From NCBI GenBank assembly GCA_046047235.1, contig JBJOII010000009.1:1-64000 (forward strand): a stretch of DNA of 64,000 nucleotides, given 5' to 3'. Position numbers and translations under genes: made by a program. The notes beneath the pieces are model-generated. The model was not told the origin of the DNA, did no database searches, and saw only the letters and a list, made by a program, of their open reading frames with translations. Origin of the DNA: JBMTVN01 sp046047235. Its GTDB lineage: Bacteria; Verrucomicrobiota; Verrucomicrobiia; Limisphaerales; JAHDYP01. Below, in pieces: positions 55,647-64,000 of the stretch; the stretch's first letter is position 1; every line of letters begins with the position of its first letter.

Positions 55647-56011
55647 CCCATTCTCATGCCAATAAACCCAACCACCCGCAACCCCCAACCACCTCTCCCC
55701 CTGCTCCCGTGCATGATCACACGAGGGTAAGTTCGGCTACCCTCGAGTATCGGCCCGCCCCCCCACCCAGCAAATAGTGGTGCCATAGCTAAACTGCCCT
55801 CTCCCCCTGCTCCAACCAACGGTTTATCGATCAAATGTCCACACCCAGATCAACACACCCAGCAGCCTTCCTACTTCTACCCGGCTCAAACCGCCAAAAA
55901 TGGCCTGGATCCCCTCCCCAGCCTTGATCTCCCTGCTCCTTCAGGCACACTCCCTCGACTCCGCGCCCACAGCTGCCTCCCCGCAGCCGAGGTGCGCCGC
56001 ATTGCAACTAC
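55647..56011. other. Divergent intergenic region with a hairpin
   Basis: 365 bp before two divergent genes. A perfect 8-bp inverted repeat CGAGGGTA/TACCCTCG with an 8-nt loop lies at 55722-55745, and CTCTCCCCCTGCTCC occurs twice, at about 55694 and 55800. A plus-strand reading frame from 55900 runs into the next gene in another frame and is rejected. No small gene seen. Confidence 0.55.
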
Positions 56012-59000
56012 ATGAAGCACATGAAGCTCAAGTCCCTGATCCTTGCTCTGCTGGCATCGCTGGCCTTTCTACCAGCCAACCAGGCTGCCTCCTCCGGTCC
56101 CGTCCGCGTCCTCTTCCTCGGTCACGAAGCCGAACACCACCCCTCCAACCTCTACTACCCCATGATCGCCCAGGCGCTCGGACGCGATGCGATCTACTTC
56201 GACTACGTCACAACGGTCGGCGAAGCGCTCGACGACGCCAACCACCTCGCCCGCTACGACGCCCTGCTCCTCTACGCCAACCACGAAACCATCTCCCCGC
56301 AACAATGGCAAAACCTCCTCCATTACGTCGAAAACGGGGGCGGCTTCATCCCCGTCCATTGTGCAAGCTGGTGCTTCAGCAATGAACCCGGCTTCGACCA
56401 ACTCGTCGGCGGACGCTTCGCCCACCACCAAACCGGCACCTTTAAAGTCAAAACGATCCTGCCCAACCACCCCGCCATCCAGAACGTCCCCGAACTCGAA
56501 GCCTGGGACGAAACCTACGTCCACTCCAACCACAACCCCAAGGACCGCACAATCCTCCAAGTCCGCGAAGTCAACCCCGGCGGCGACAACATCAGCGAAC
56601 CCGAGCCTTGGACCTGGATCCGCACCCAAGGCAAAGGCCGCGTCTTCTACACCGCTTCCGGACACGACCAACGCGTCTGGACTCGCGACGAATTCCACCA
56701 ACTCCTCAAGCACGGCATCCTCTGGGCCGTCGGCGATAAACGCCGCTCTTCCTACGAACAGTTCCTCACCTCCCGTAAACCGCTCCAATACGAAAAGCGC
56801 GATAACATTCCCAACTACGAACGCCGCCCCGAACCCCTGAAATACCAGCTCCCGCTCGCCCCGGAAGACTCACTCCAGTATACCCGCGTCCCCGTCGGCT
56901 TCCGCCTCGAACTCTTCGCCTCCGAACCCGACATCATCAACCCCATCGCCATGGCCTGGGACGAACGCGGCCGCCTCTGGGTCGCCGAAACGGTCGACTA
57001 CCCCAACGAACTCACCACCAACCGAATCGGACGAGATAATATCAAAATCCTGGAGGATACCAACGGCGACGGCCGCTGTGACAAGGTCACGATCTTCGCC
57101 ACCGGCCTGAATGTCCCCACCTCCATCGTCTTCGCCCATGGCGGGGTCATCGTCTCCCAAGCCCCCGACTTCCTCTTCTTCAAGGATACCAATGGCGACG
57201 ATATCGCTGACGTCCGCGAAATCCTCAACACGGGTTGGGGCATCGCCGACACCCACGCCGGCCCTTCCAACCTCCGCTATGGCCTCAACAACCGCGTCTG
57301 GGGCACGGTCGGCTACTCCGGCTTCTCCGGCACCCGCAACGGCAAGGACTACCGCTTCGGCTCCGGGGTCTTTAACATGAACGCCGACGGTTCAGACGTC
57401 ACGTTCCTCCACCAGTTCAACAACAATACCTGGGGCCTCGGCTTCAACGCCGCCGGCGATGTCTTCGGTTCCACCGCCAACGCCAACCCCGCCTTCTTCT
57501 GCGCTTTCCCCGCCTCCGCCTACACGGATACCCCCGGCATGTCCGCCAAAATGATCGCGGACTCCCCCAACTTCCACCCCATCACCCCCAACGTCCGGCA
57601 AGTCGATGCCTTCGGCCAATACACCGCCGGCGCCGGCTACTCCTTCGCCACCTCCGACCGCTTCCCTCCCTCGTGGCAGGATTCCATGGCCTTCATCAGT
57701 GGCCCCACCGGACACCTCCTCGGCATGTTCAAAAACATCCCCGACGGCTCCGGCTACAAGGCCATTAACCGCTTCTCCGTCATCGCCAGCGCAGATGAAT
57801 GGTTCTCCCCCGTCTCCGCCGAAGTCGGCCCCGACGGCAACCTCTGGGTCGCCGACTGGTACAACTTCATCATCCAACACAACCCGACCCCCTCCCCGGA
57901 ACGCGGCGGCTACCGCGGTGAAAACGGCAAAGGCAACGCCCACATCAATCCCAACCGCGACCGCCAACACGGACGCATCTATCGCCTGGTCTGGGAGGAC
58001 GCCGCACAACCCGCCCCAAGACTCTCCCTCGACCAAGCTTCCAACGAACAACTGCTCCAAACACTCAGCCACCCCAATCAGTTCTGGCGACTCACCGCCC
58101 AACGCCTCCTCATCCAGAAGAACCAAGAGGCAACCACCCAACCCCTCCGCCGCCAAGTCACCAGCGGTGGCATCGCCGCCGTCCACGCACTGTGGACCCT
58201 GCACGGACTAGGCAAACTCGACCGCGAAATCCATCAGGCCGCCCTCCTGAATACCGACCCGGTCCTCCGCCGCAATGCGATCCAGGCTCTCGGCACCTCT
58301 GCCGACGATATCCAGCTGTTCTTTGATACGGCCGTGATCGCCTCCCCCGACCTCCAGGCCCGGCGTGCTGCCTTCACCAAGATGGCCCAGTTCCCCAAAC
58401 ACCCCATGCTCGCCGTCGCTATCCCCAACCTCCTCCGCGACGAAACCAACCGCAAAGATGACTGGCTCCTCCACGCCCTCAAGGTCTCAGCCCATAACCA
58501 GGGCGTCCCCGCCAGCTTCAGCACAAAACCCGGCCCCAACCTCCTCCCCAATTCGTCGTTCGAAGACACCAACAACAACCAGCCCGTCAACTGGCGCCCC
58601 GCCACCTACTCCGACCGCGGCCAGACAACCTTCACGCTCGATAACAAAGTCGCGCATTCGGGCAATAACTCCGTCCGGATCACCTCAGAACAAGGCGCAG
58701 ACGTCTCCTGGCTCATCCAGGCCCCCGTCAAACCCAGCACGGAATACCGCCTCTCCGGCTGGGTCCGAACCGAAAACCTCAAAGGCGCGCGCGGTGCCCA
58801 GTTCAATATCCATGGAGTCGGCGACGCCGTCACAACCGCCGTGAAGGACACCTCAGACTGGACCCGACTCGAAGTGACGTTTAACTCCGCCAACCTCCAG
58901 CAGGTCACCATCAATTGCCTCTTCGGTGGCTGGGGCACCTCCCGCGGCACAGCCTGGTTCGATGACGTCGCTCTCGAGGAAATGATCTTCGAAATCTCAA

Positions 59001-59353
59001 ACGAAGAAATCGAGGTCGAACCCGGCAACGCCTCGCGCGGACGTCAGATCTTCCGGGAACACCCCATCGCATCGTGTATCCGGTGCCATCGCCTGGAAGG
59101 CGAAGGCGGCTTCGTCGGCCCTTACCTCGATGGCATCGCCAAACGCCAGAAAGAGGATTACCTGCGCGAAAGCCTCCTCGATCCCCAAGCCAAGATCGCC
59201 GAAGGCTTCCCCGCCGAAATCTCACCCATGCCACCCTTTGGCGTCCTCCTAACCCCACAGGATATCGAGGACCTCGTCGCCTTCCTGCTCACGCTCGAAG
59301 CCGACCCCCCTCCGGGCTCACTCGTTCCCCCACCCGAGATCTCCTACGAATAA
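56012..59353 (+). CDS. ThuA / PVC propeller / HEAT / carbohydrate-binding / cytochrome c protein, exported
   Basis: An 1113-aa exported protein with five parts: signal peptide (LKSLILALLASLAFLPANQA); ThuA-like domain (about 30-260; VRVLFLGHEAEHHPSNLYYP, NGGGFIPVHCASWCF, GKGRVFYTASGHD); PVC-type propeller (about 290-650; FRLELFASEPDIINPIAMAW, GRLWVAETVDYPNE, VGPDGNLWVADWYN); helical HEAT-like repeats; a jelly-roll carbohydrate-binding-like domain (about 850-985; NLLPNSSFEDTNNNQPVNWR); and a cytochrome c domain with C-IR-CH at about 1021. This order is known among Verrucomicrobia and Planctomycetes. ThuA domains are named from trehalose utilisation but their activity is unsettled. The substrate is probably a sugar polymer. 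Confidence 0.93.
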   Translation: MKHMKLKSLILALLASLAFLPANQAASSGPVRVLFLGHEAEHHPSNLYYPMIAQALGRDAIYFDYVTTVGEALDDANHLARYDALLLYANHETISPQQWQNLLHYVENGGGFIPVHCASWCFSNEPGFDQLVGGRFAHHQTGTFKVKTILPNHPAIQNVPELEAWDETYVHSNHNPKDRTILQVREVNPGGDNISEPEPWTWIRTQGKGRVFYTASGHDQRVWTRDEFHQLLKHGILWAVGDKRRSSYEQFLTSRKPLQYEKRDNIPNYERRPEPLKYQLPLAPEDSLQYTRVPVGFRLELFASEPDIINPIAMAWDERGRLWVAETVDYPNELTTNRIGRDNIKILEDTNGDGRCDKVTIFATGLNVPTSIVFAHGGVIVSQAPDFLFFKDTNGDDIADVREILNTGWGIADTHAGPSNLRYGLNNRVWGTVGYSGFSGTRNGKDYRFGSGVFNMNADGSDVTFLHQFNNNTWGLGFNAAGDVFGSTANANPAFFCAFPASAYTDTPGMSAKMIADSPNFHPITPNVRQVDAFGQYTAGAGYSFATSDRFPPSWQDSMAFISGPTGHLLGMFKNIPDGSGYKAINRFSVIASADEWFSPVSAEVGPDGNLWVADWYNFIIQHNPTPSPERGGYRGENGKGNAHINPNRDRQHGRIYRLVWEDAAQPAPRLSLDQASNEQLLQTLSHPNQFWRLTAQRLLIQKNQEATTQPLRRQVTSGGIAAVHALWTLHGLGKLDREIHQAALLNTDPVLRRNAIQALGTSADDIQLFFDTAVIASPDLQARRAAFTKMAQFPKHPMLAVAIPNLLRDETNRKDDWLLHALKVSAHNQGVPASFSTKPGPNLLPNSSFEDTNNNQPVNWRPATYSDRGQTTFTLDNKVAHSGNNSVRITSEQGADVSWLIQAPVKPSTEYRLSGWVRTENLKGARGAQFNIHGVGDAVTTAVKDTSDWTRLEVTFNSANLQQVTINCLFGGWGTSRGTAWFDDVALEEMIFEISNEEIEVEPGNASRGRQIFREHPIASCIRCHRLEGEGGFVGPYLDGIAKRQKEDYLRESLLDPQAKIAEGFPAEISPMPPFGVLLTPQDIEDLVAFLLTLEADPPPGSLVPPPEISYE

Positions 59354-59446
59354 AAGCCTCGCGCTTTTTGCGCCCGCTCAAAGCGGTGCTACCATCAGAC
59401 CGTTGCCCGGCCGGCTCCATCTGCCGCCTGCCGGGCTCCGGATTTT

Positions 59447-60190
59447 ATGACGCACGAAACCAACGGTCTCTACCTTGTCATTGGCGGCACCAGCGGCATC
59501 GGCCTGCAGGTCGCCGAAACCCTCGCCCAAACCGGCCACCAGGTTGCCATCGCAGCCCGCAACGAATCCCGGCTCGCCCAAATCGCCAGCCAACTTGGCG
59601 TCGCCGCCACTCCCATTGACGCCACCCTTCCTGACTCGATCAAAGCCGGACTCGATAACCTCCTGCCCGCTGGCCAACGCCTCGCCGGTCTGGTCAATTG
59701 CGCCGGTTCCGTCCTTCTGAAACCCGCCCACCTGACCACCGATGATGAATGGCACCACACTCTGCACACCAACTTATCGTCGTGCTTCTACCTCCTTCGT
59801 GAATCCGCCCGCCGCATGATGCAGCAGGGCGGCTCCATCGTCTTCTGCTCCACAGTCGCCGCTGCCCGCGGCCTCCCCAACCATGAGGCCATCGCCGCCG
59901 CCAAGGCTGGCGTCGAAGGGCTCACCCGCTCCGCCGCCGCTTCCTACAGCCGCTACCAGATTCGTGTGAATTGCGTGGCCCCAGGCCTCACGGAAACCCC
60001 CCTCACTCAAGCCATCACCAGCAACGAAGCCTCCCGTAAATTCTCGACCGCCATGCACCCCCTCGGCCGTCTCGGCCATCCTCAGGACATCGCATCCGCC
60101 ATCACCTGGCTCCTCTCACCCCAAAACTCCTGGATCACCGGCCAAACTCTCCACATTGATGGCGGCCTGTCCACCGTCCAATCCCGCTAA
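59447..60190 (+). CDS. SDR family protein lacking the catalytic tyrosine
   Basis: A 247-aa short-chain dehydrogenase/reductase fold. The cofactor loop GGTSGIG (13-19), NCAGS and the C-terminal WITGQTLHIDGG are normal for classical SDRs. The catalytic YxxxK motif reads I149-AAA-K153 within PNHEAIAAAKAG: Lys is kept and Tyr is replaced by Ile. VFCSTVAAA holds the Ser/Thr position. The enzyme may use another residue or bind without oxidising. It follows the ThuA-PVC gene on the same strand after 93 bp and is convergent with the DNA ligase gene. Substrate unknown. Confidence 0.88.
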   Translation: MTHETNGLYLVIGGTSGIGLQVAETLAQTGHQVAIAARNESRLAQIASQLGVAATPIDATLPDSIKAGLDNLLPAGQRLAGLVNCAGSVLLKPAHLTTDDEWHHTLHTNLSSCFYLLRESARRMMQQGGSIVFCSTVAAARGLPNHEAIAAAKAGVEGLTRSAAASYSRYQIRVNCVAPGLTETPLTQAITSNEASRKFSTAMHPLGRLGHPQDIASAITWLLSPQNSWITGQTLHIDGGLSTVQSR

Positions 60191-60254
60191 CCACATACCA
60201 CAAGAACCACCCTGCCTTTCCGCCTCCACCCTCCCTACCACTCCCGCAACCCCC

Positions 60255-60289
60255 GACCCCCGACCCCCGACCCCCGACCCCCGGCACCC
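60255..60289. repeat. Heptanucleotide tandem repeat, consensus GACCCCC, four exact units plus one
   Basis: Four exact GACCCCC units and a fifth GGCACCC in phase, in the 159-bp gap between the convergent SDR and ligase genes. Unlike the other heptamer arrays in this window it is not upstream of a start codon. Confidence 0.9.
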
Positions 60290-60349
60290 GACCACTGGTC
60301 TTTTGGCTCACACAATACTTCTGCCTCCAACCCCCTCCAGACAGGACCA

Positions 60350-62011
60350 CTAGCCGCACAACCCCCTCAAAAAATCCAAAGTATCCGCCTCATCAGCCCG
60401 TTTATCCCGTCTCCACCGGACAATCCTCGGAAACCTCAACGCCACCCCCGATTTGTGCCTCGTCGATAAACCAACCCCCTCAAACGCAATCTCGAACACC
60501 AGCTCCGGTTTCACGGATCGCACCGGCCCAAACCGCCCCGTAATGTTCGCCCGAACATACGCATCTACCTCGTCCATCTCGGCATCACTCAACCCGGAAT
60601 ACGCCTTCGCCACAGTTAACAAATCGCCTTCGTCCCAAACCGCCAGGGTGTAATCGCTGTAGATGGTCGCCCTGCGACCGTGCCCGGGCTGTGCCGCCAC
60701 CAGCACCACATCACAGGTCAGCGGATCCACCTTCCACTTCCACCACGCACCACGCTGCCGACCCACGCCATACACCGAATCCAACTGCTTCAACATCACC
60801 CCCTCCACCCCACGCTCGCGTGACTCTGCCTTTAAACAGCGCACTTCCTCCCATCCCGAAACCTCTTCCACCAAGGACAACCGCAAAGCCATCCCCTGAA
60901 CCCGCTCTCCCTCCCCTCCGAACAGATCCAACTGCACCTCACCCTCACCCACTCCCGCCACCCCCCCCAGCTCAATGGCCCCGCCCACCACCGCCTCCAA
61001 AACCCTGCGCCGCTCCCGCAACTGCCACCCGCGCACATCCACGCCTCCATACTCCAGGAGATCATACGCCATAAACACCACCGGCACCTCCCGACACAAC
61101 CCCGCCCCCGCAGTCTTCCGATTCAACCGACGTTGCAGCTCCCCAAATGCCAAAGGCCCATCCCCCTTCCAGGCCAGCAGTTCACCATCCAGCACAATCC
61201 CCTCGGGCAAAGCCATACCCGCCGCCACTACCTCAGGAAATCCGCCAGTCACAATCTCCTCACCCCGCGACCATAAGACCACCTCACCCCCTCGCCGTAT
61301 CAGCTGCGCCCGGATACCATCCCACTTCCACTCCACCTGCCACCCCCCGGCCTCACCCAACTGCTCGACATCACCCTCAAGCGGCGATGCCAGATAAAAT
61401 GGATAGGGCCGGGCTGAATCATCCCCCACCACCTCACCCGATATCATCCGCACATACTGCTGCGCCGTAGGCTCCCACTTCCCCAATAACCGATGCGACA
61501 TAACCGATGCCTCCACCCCGGCCACTCTCGCCAGCGCCCGCACCACCAACGCCCGTGATACCCCCACCCGGAACCCGCCAGTAATCAGCTTGTTCCACAG
61601 AAACCTCTGCGTCGAATCCAGCAACCCCCAAGTCTCCCGCAACAACTCCCGCTGCCCCACCTCCGATAAGCCCGCCAAAGGCAATAACCTCTCCGTCACC
61701 AGCCTCCCCACACCCGGCACCTCCCCCCCCTCCCCCTCAGGCAACAACAACGCCAGAGTCTCCGCCAAATCCCCCACGTGCTCGTAGCTCTCCTCCACCA
61801 ACCACAACGGTAACCCCGACTCAGCCGCAACCCACTCCCGTAACTGCCCCGTCTTCACCACCCGCTTCAACCGCTGCCCACACAAGAACCACAACGCCCA
61901 AACCCCATCCTCAGGTGCAACCGCACCAAAATACGCCTCCAACAACGCCACCTTCTCGCTCGTCCTCGTCGTCCGGTCCAACGCCAAAAACAAATCCGCA
62001 AAGGCCCTCAT
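60350..62011 (-). CDS. ATP-dependent DNA ligase, damage-response (LigB/LigC-like) type
   Basis: A 553-aa ligase of the group found with a metallo-beta-lactamase exonuclease and an Lhr-type helicase. The N-terminal helical domain is followed by the nucleotidyltransferase centre EWKWDGIRAQ with the adenylated Lys at about residue 229, LDGELLAW, GVEGVMLKQL and WWKWK, and a C-terminal OB domain. It seals nicks using ATP. It lies 2 bp downstream of the exonuclease gene, so the two are co-transcribed, as in other bacteria. The usual helicase and phosphoesterase partners are not in this window. Confidence 0.93.
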   Translation of the reverse strand: MRAFADLFLALDRTTRTSEKVALLEAYFGAVAPEDGVWALWFLCGQRLKRVVKTGQLREWVAAESGLPLWLVEESYEHVGDLAETLALLLPEGEGGEVPGVGRLVTERLLPLAGLSEVGQRELLRETWGLLDSTQRFLWNKLITGGFRVGVSRALVVRALARVAGVEASVMSHRLLGKWEPTAQQYVRMISGEVVGDDSARPYPFYLASPLEGDVEQLGEAGGWQVEWKWDGIRAQLIRRGGEVVLWSRGEEIVTGGFPEVVAAGMALPEGIVLDGELLAWKGDGPLAFGELQRRLNRKTAGAGLCREVPVVFMAYDLLEYGGVDVRGWQLRERRRVLEAVVGGAIELGGVAGVGEGEVQLDLFGGEGERVQGMALRLSLVEEVSGWEEVRCLKAESRERGVEGVMLKQLDSVYGVGRQRGAWWKWKVDPLTCDVVLVAAQPGHGRRATIYSDYTLAVWDEGDLLTVAKAYSGLSDAEMDEVDAYVRANITGRFGPVRSVKPELVFEIAFEGVGLSTRHKSGVALRFPRIVRWRRDKRADEADTLDFLRGLCG

Positions 62012-62013
62012 CC

Positions 62014-63015
62014 CTACTCACCCCCCTCTCCACTAAAGTGCGTCGACAACAACTCCGCCTCCTTCCCCGCTTCCCGCAACCACCGCACCAAAGCCGTCCC
62101 CGTCCCGTGCGTCACCAAGACCCGGCTCGCCCCCGTCGCCTCCACCGCCGCCAATAAACCCGGCCAATCCGCATGATCGGACACCACAAAACCTCGACCC
62201 ATGCCCCGACGCCGACGCACCCCGCGCACCAGCATCCAGCCGGAGGCAAAGGCCGACGCCACCACCCCGCCAGCCCGGAGCAATGTGGAGTCTGCCGCCC
62301 CGGGCGGCGCTACCACCAACGCCTGCCCCTTCACCTCCACTAACCGTTCCCGGGTCAACCGCGCCACCTCAGGCAACCTCACCCCTGCCTCCCGATAATA
62401 CGGCAGCAAACCCCACACCGCGTCGTGCACCAAAATCGGACCAATCCCCGCGTCCACGCCTGCCAATACCCTCTGCGCCTTCCCCAGCGAATACGCATAC
62501 AACACACTGGTCACTCCGGCATCCCGGTTGCCCCGCCACCACGCGTTGATCTCCCCAAACACCTGCTCAGCCTCCGGCCAGCGATATACCGGCAAACCAA
62601 AGGTCGACTCGGTAATAAACGTGTCACACCGCACCGGCTCAAACGCTGCACACGTTGGATCATCCCCACCCACCTTGTAATCCCCACTGACCACCCATAC
62701 CTCACCCCGATACGCAACCCGCACCTGCGCCGATCCCAAAACATGCCCCGCAGGATGTAATGAAACCTTCACCCCGTTCATATCCCGCACCTCGCCATAC
62801 CCCACCCCTTCCACCGACAACCCCGACCCCAACCGCTGCTTCAGCAAGCCCACTGTCTCTCTCAAACACAAATACGCAGCACTGCCCGCCCGAGCGTGAT
62901 CACTGTGCCCATGCGTGATCACCGCACGCTCCACCCCCCTCCACGGGTCGATGTAAAAATCCCCCGCTGCACAATACAAACCTCTGTCCGTCACGCTAAG
63001 CAATGACCCCACCAT
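62014..63015 (-). CDS. Ligase-associated DNA damage response exonuclease (metallo-beta-lactamase fold)
   Basis: A 333-aa nuclease of the metallo-beta-lactamase/beta-CASP type always found beside the damage-response DNA ligase. The metal site THGHSDHA is at H35/H37/D39/H40; HPAGHVLGSAQV and SGDYK follow, with VVSDHADW near the C-terminus. It probably processes DNA 3' or 5' ends before ligation. The ATG at 63015 has GAGG seven bases upstream; a start at 63060 is less likely. It is divergent from the photolyase gene across a repeat-bearing region. Confidence 0.92.
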   Translation of the reverse strand: MVGSLLSVTDRGLYCAAGDFYIDPWRGVERAVITHGHSDHARAGSAAYLCLRETVGLLKQRLGSGLSVEGVGYGEVRDMNGVKVSLHPAGHVLGSAQVRVAYRGEVWVVSGDYKVGGDDPTCAAFEPVRCDTFITESTFGLPVYRWPEAEQVFGEINAWWRGNRDAGVTSVLYAYSLGKAQRVLAGVDAGIGPILVHDAVWGLLPYYREAGVRLPEVARLTRERLVEVKGQALVVAPPGAADSTLLRAGGVVASAFASGWMLVRGVRRRRGMGRGFVVSDHADWPGLLAAVEATGASRVLVTHGTGTALVRWLREAGKEAELLSTHFSGEGGE

Positions 63016-63052
63016 AACCCCACCTCTTTCGTCCGCAAGATCCCGCGCACGC

Positions 63053-63157
63053 AGAGGCACACTGTTTACGGCGTTCTACGCCGCCGTGTGCCTCCAACAC
63101 CATGCATCCACCCCGCACAGGTAGAGGCACACTCCCGTCTGCCTGCAACACCATGCA
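63053..63157. repeat. Two partial copies of a hairpin-bearing element in the exonuclease/photolyase promoter region
   Basis: Copy one (63053-63106) contains perfect 9-bp arms GAGGCACAC/GTGTGCCTC (63054-63062, 63086-63094) enclosing an inner CGGCG-TTCTA-CGCCG hairpin, followed by CAACACCATGCA. Copy two (63123-63157) repeats AGAGGCACACT and TGCCTGCAACACCATGCA (17 of 18 matching) but lacks the inner part. Confidence 0.7.
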
Positions 63158-63195
63158 CCACTCAGCTAGCCTCAAGAGCCATTCGCCATCTCATC

Positions 63196-64000
63196 ATGGT
63201 TCTGGGGGACCAATTGGATGCCAACAGCACGGCGCTGCGGGACATTGATCCGGTGCGTGATATCGTCCTGATAGCAGAAGTTCGCGATGAATCCACGCAC
63301 GTACCCTCCCACAAAACCCGGACCGTCCTCTTCCTCTCCGCAATGCGGCATTTCCGGGACGCACTCAGAAGCAAAGGCATCACGGTTCACTACCGGGCGC
63401 TCGATGATCCCGATAATCAAGGAAGCCTGTCTGGAGAACTCGAGCTAGCCATCCGCACCCATGCCCCACAGAAGATCGTAATCACGGAGCCCGGCGACCA
63501 TCGTGTCGCCTCCGCTCTAGAGAACAGCGCGAAACGCCTGAACATCCCCTACGAAACCCGACCGGACTCCCATTTCATTTGCGACGCCAAGGCCTTCGAG
63601 CAACACGCCAGTTCACGCAAACAACTGCGACTGGAGTTCTTCTATCGCCAGATGCGACAACAAACCGGTGCGTTGATGGACGACGGAAAACCAACCGGGG
63701 GCGCTTGGAACTACGACGCCGAGAACCGGGGCAGCTTTGGCAAACATGGACCAGGACTTCTACCCCGTCCCGTCAGCTTCAAACCCGATCAAACAACTCG
63801 AGCTGTTATCGAGGCTATCCACCGGCTGCTCCCGGAGAACCCCGGCGAGACCAATGGGTTTGATTGGCCCGTCACCCGGGAAGACGCACTAATCGCCCTG
63901 GAAGACTTCATCCACAACCGGCTCCCCGATTTCGGCACCTATCAGGATGCCATGTGGACCCACGAACCCTGGCTCTACCATTCCCGACTCTCAGCTGCCC
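63196..64000 (+). CDS. Cryptochrome/photolyase-related protein (FeS-BCP type), truncated by window end
   Basis: The N-terminal 268 residues of a deoxyribodipyrimidine photolyase-related protein, which repairs UV lesions with light. Recognisable parts are MVLGDQLD, FLSAMRHFRDALR, TEPGDHRV, KPTGGAWNYDAENR and FGTYQDAMWTHEPWLYHSRL, the last being the conserved FAD-binding region of bacterial 6-4-type photolyases that also hold an iron-sulfur cluster; the cluster cysteines would lie beyond the window. The ATG at 63196 is the likely start although homologues usually begin a few residues earlier (upstream frame reads AIRHLI), so a non-standard start is possible. The base composition is balanced, unlike the ligase genes beside it. 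Confidence 0.87.
   Translation, partial: MVLGDQLDANSTALRDIDPVRDIVLIAEVRDESTHVPSHKTRTVLFLSAMRHFRDALRSKGITVHYRALDDPDNQGSLSGELELAIRTHAPQKIVITEPGDHRVASALENSAKRLNIPYETRPDSHFICDAKAFEQHASSRKQLRLEFFYRQMRQQTGALMDDGKPTGGAWNYDAENRGSFGKHGPGLLPRPVSFKPDQTTRAVIEAIHRLLPENPGETNGFDWPVTREDALIALEDFIHNRLPDFGTYQDAMWTHEPWLYHSRLSAA

Noticed and set aside
55900..56385. Plus-strand frame before and inside the ThuA gene
   Set aside because: It overlaps the well-supported ThuA domain in another frame and turns into Arg/Pro-rich nonsense.

Overview
The window looks like chromosomal DNA of a member of the Verrucomicrobiota (PVC superphylum), probably a polysaccharide-degrading one. Several families point there: PVC-type proteins that join a beta-propeller to cytochrome c (49819-52557, 56012-59353), a DUF1549/DUF1553 cytochrome with a DUF1501 partner (12717-17212), formylglycine sulfatases (11185-12639, 30215-31807), Tat-exported Gfo/Idh/MocA proteins (9583-10935, 42129-43412), PQQ enzymes with an embedded cytochrome c (17386-19554, 24086-27049), and a secreted protein ending in a short domain common in Verrucomicrobia exoproteins (7629-9341). 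Genus cannot be told from sequence alone. No rRNA, tRNA or CRISPR array was seen. The + strand is very C-rich and G-poor over long stretches whichever strand is coding, which suggests strong replication-linked skew with the minus strand leading.

Layout. 0-7.4 kb: a tight minus-strand operon glgE, treS-mak fusion, DHH phosphoesterase, diadenylate cyclase; it links the maltose-1-phosphate glucan/trehalose route to probable c-di-AMP turnover. 7.6-17.2 kb: secreted repeat protein, oxidoreductase, sulfatase, and the DUF1501/PSD1 pair. 17.4-27 kb: two related PQQ/cytochrome c dehydrogenases, the second with an extra N-terminal TIM barrel, flanking a plus-strand block (RAYT transposase, GH127 arabinofuranosidase, RluA-type pseudouridine synthase) without the strand skew of its surroundings, so possibly imported. 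27.2-29.1 kb: glmS. 29.1-35.9 kb: exported HAD phosphatase, sulfatase, SGNH esterase, sialate O-acetylesterase and a PAS protein. 36-45 kb: threonine aldolase, a tandem SASA esterase with a degenerate second half, a divergent GH38-like enzyme, a small zinc-ribbon membrane protein, a Gfo/Idh protein and an unknown exoprotein. 45.2-49.4 kb: a run of small unrelated minus-strand genes (lipoprotein, DUF2200, exported protein, methyltransferase, thioredoxin, membrane protein, GNAT). 49.8-59.4 kb: two large PVC-type cytochrome proteins flanking an SGNH hydrolase/TIM-barrel hydrolase pair. 59.4-64 kb: an SDR lacking the usual catalytic Tyr, the damage-response ATP-dependent DNA ligase with its metallo-beta-lactamase exonuclease, and a divergent FeS-type photolyase cut by the window edge.

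The exported enzymes fit a programme for removing sulfate and acyl groups and sugars from complex glycans, with electrons from sugar oxidation passed to c-type hemes. The main non-coding signals are a family of heptanucleotide tandem repeats, three of them directly upstream of start codons (11185, 27238, 42129), and a four-copy motif shared by the promoter regions of the PSD1/DUF1501 operon and the first PQQ gene.
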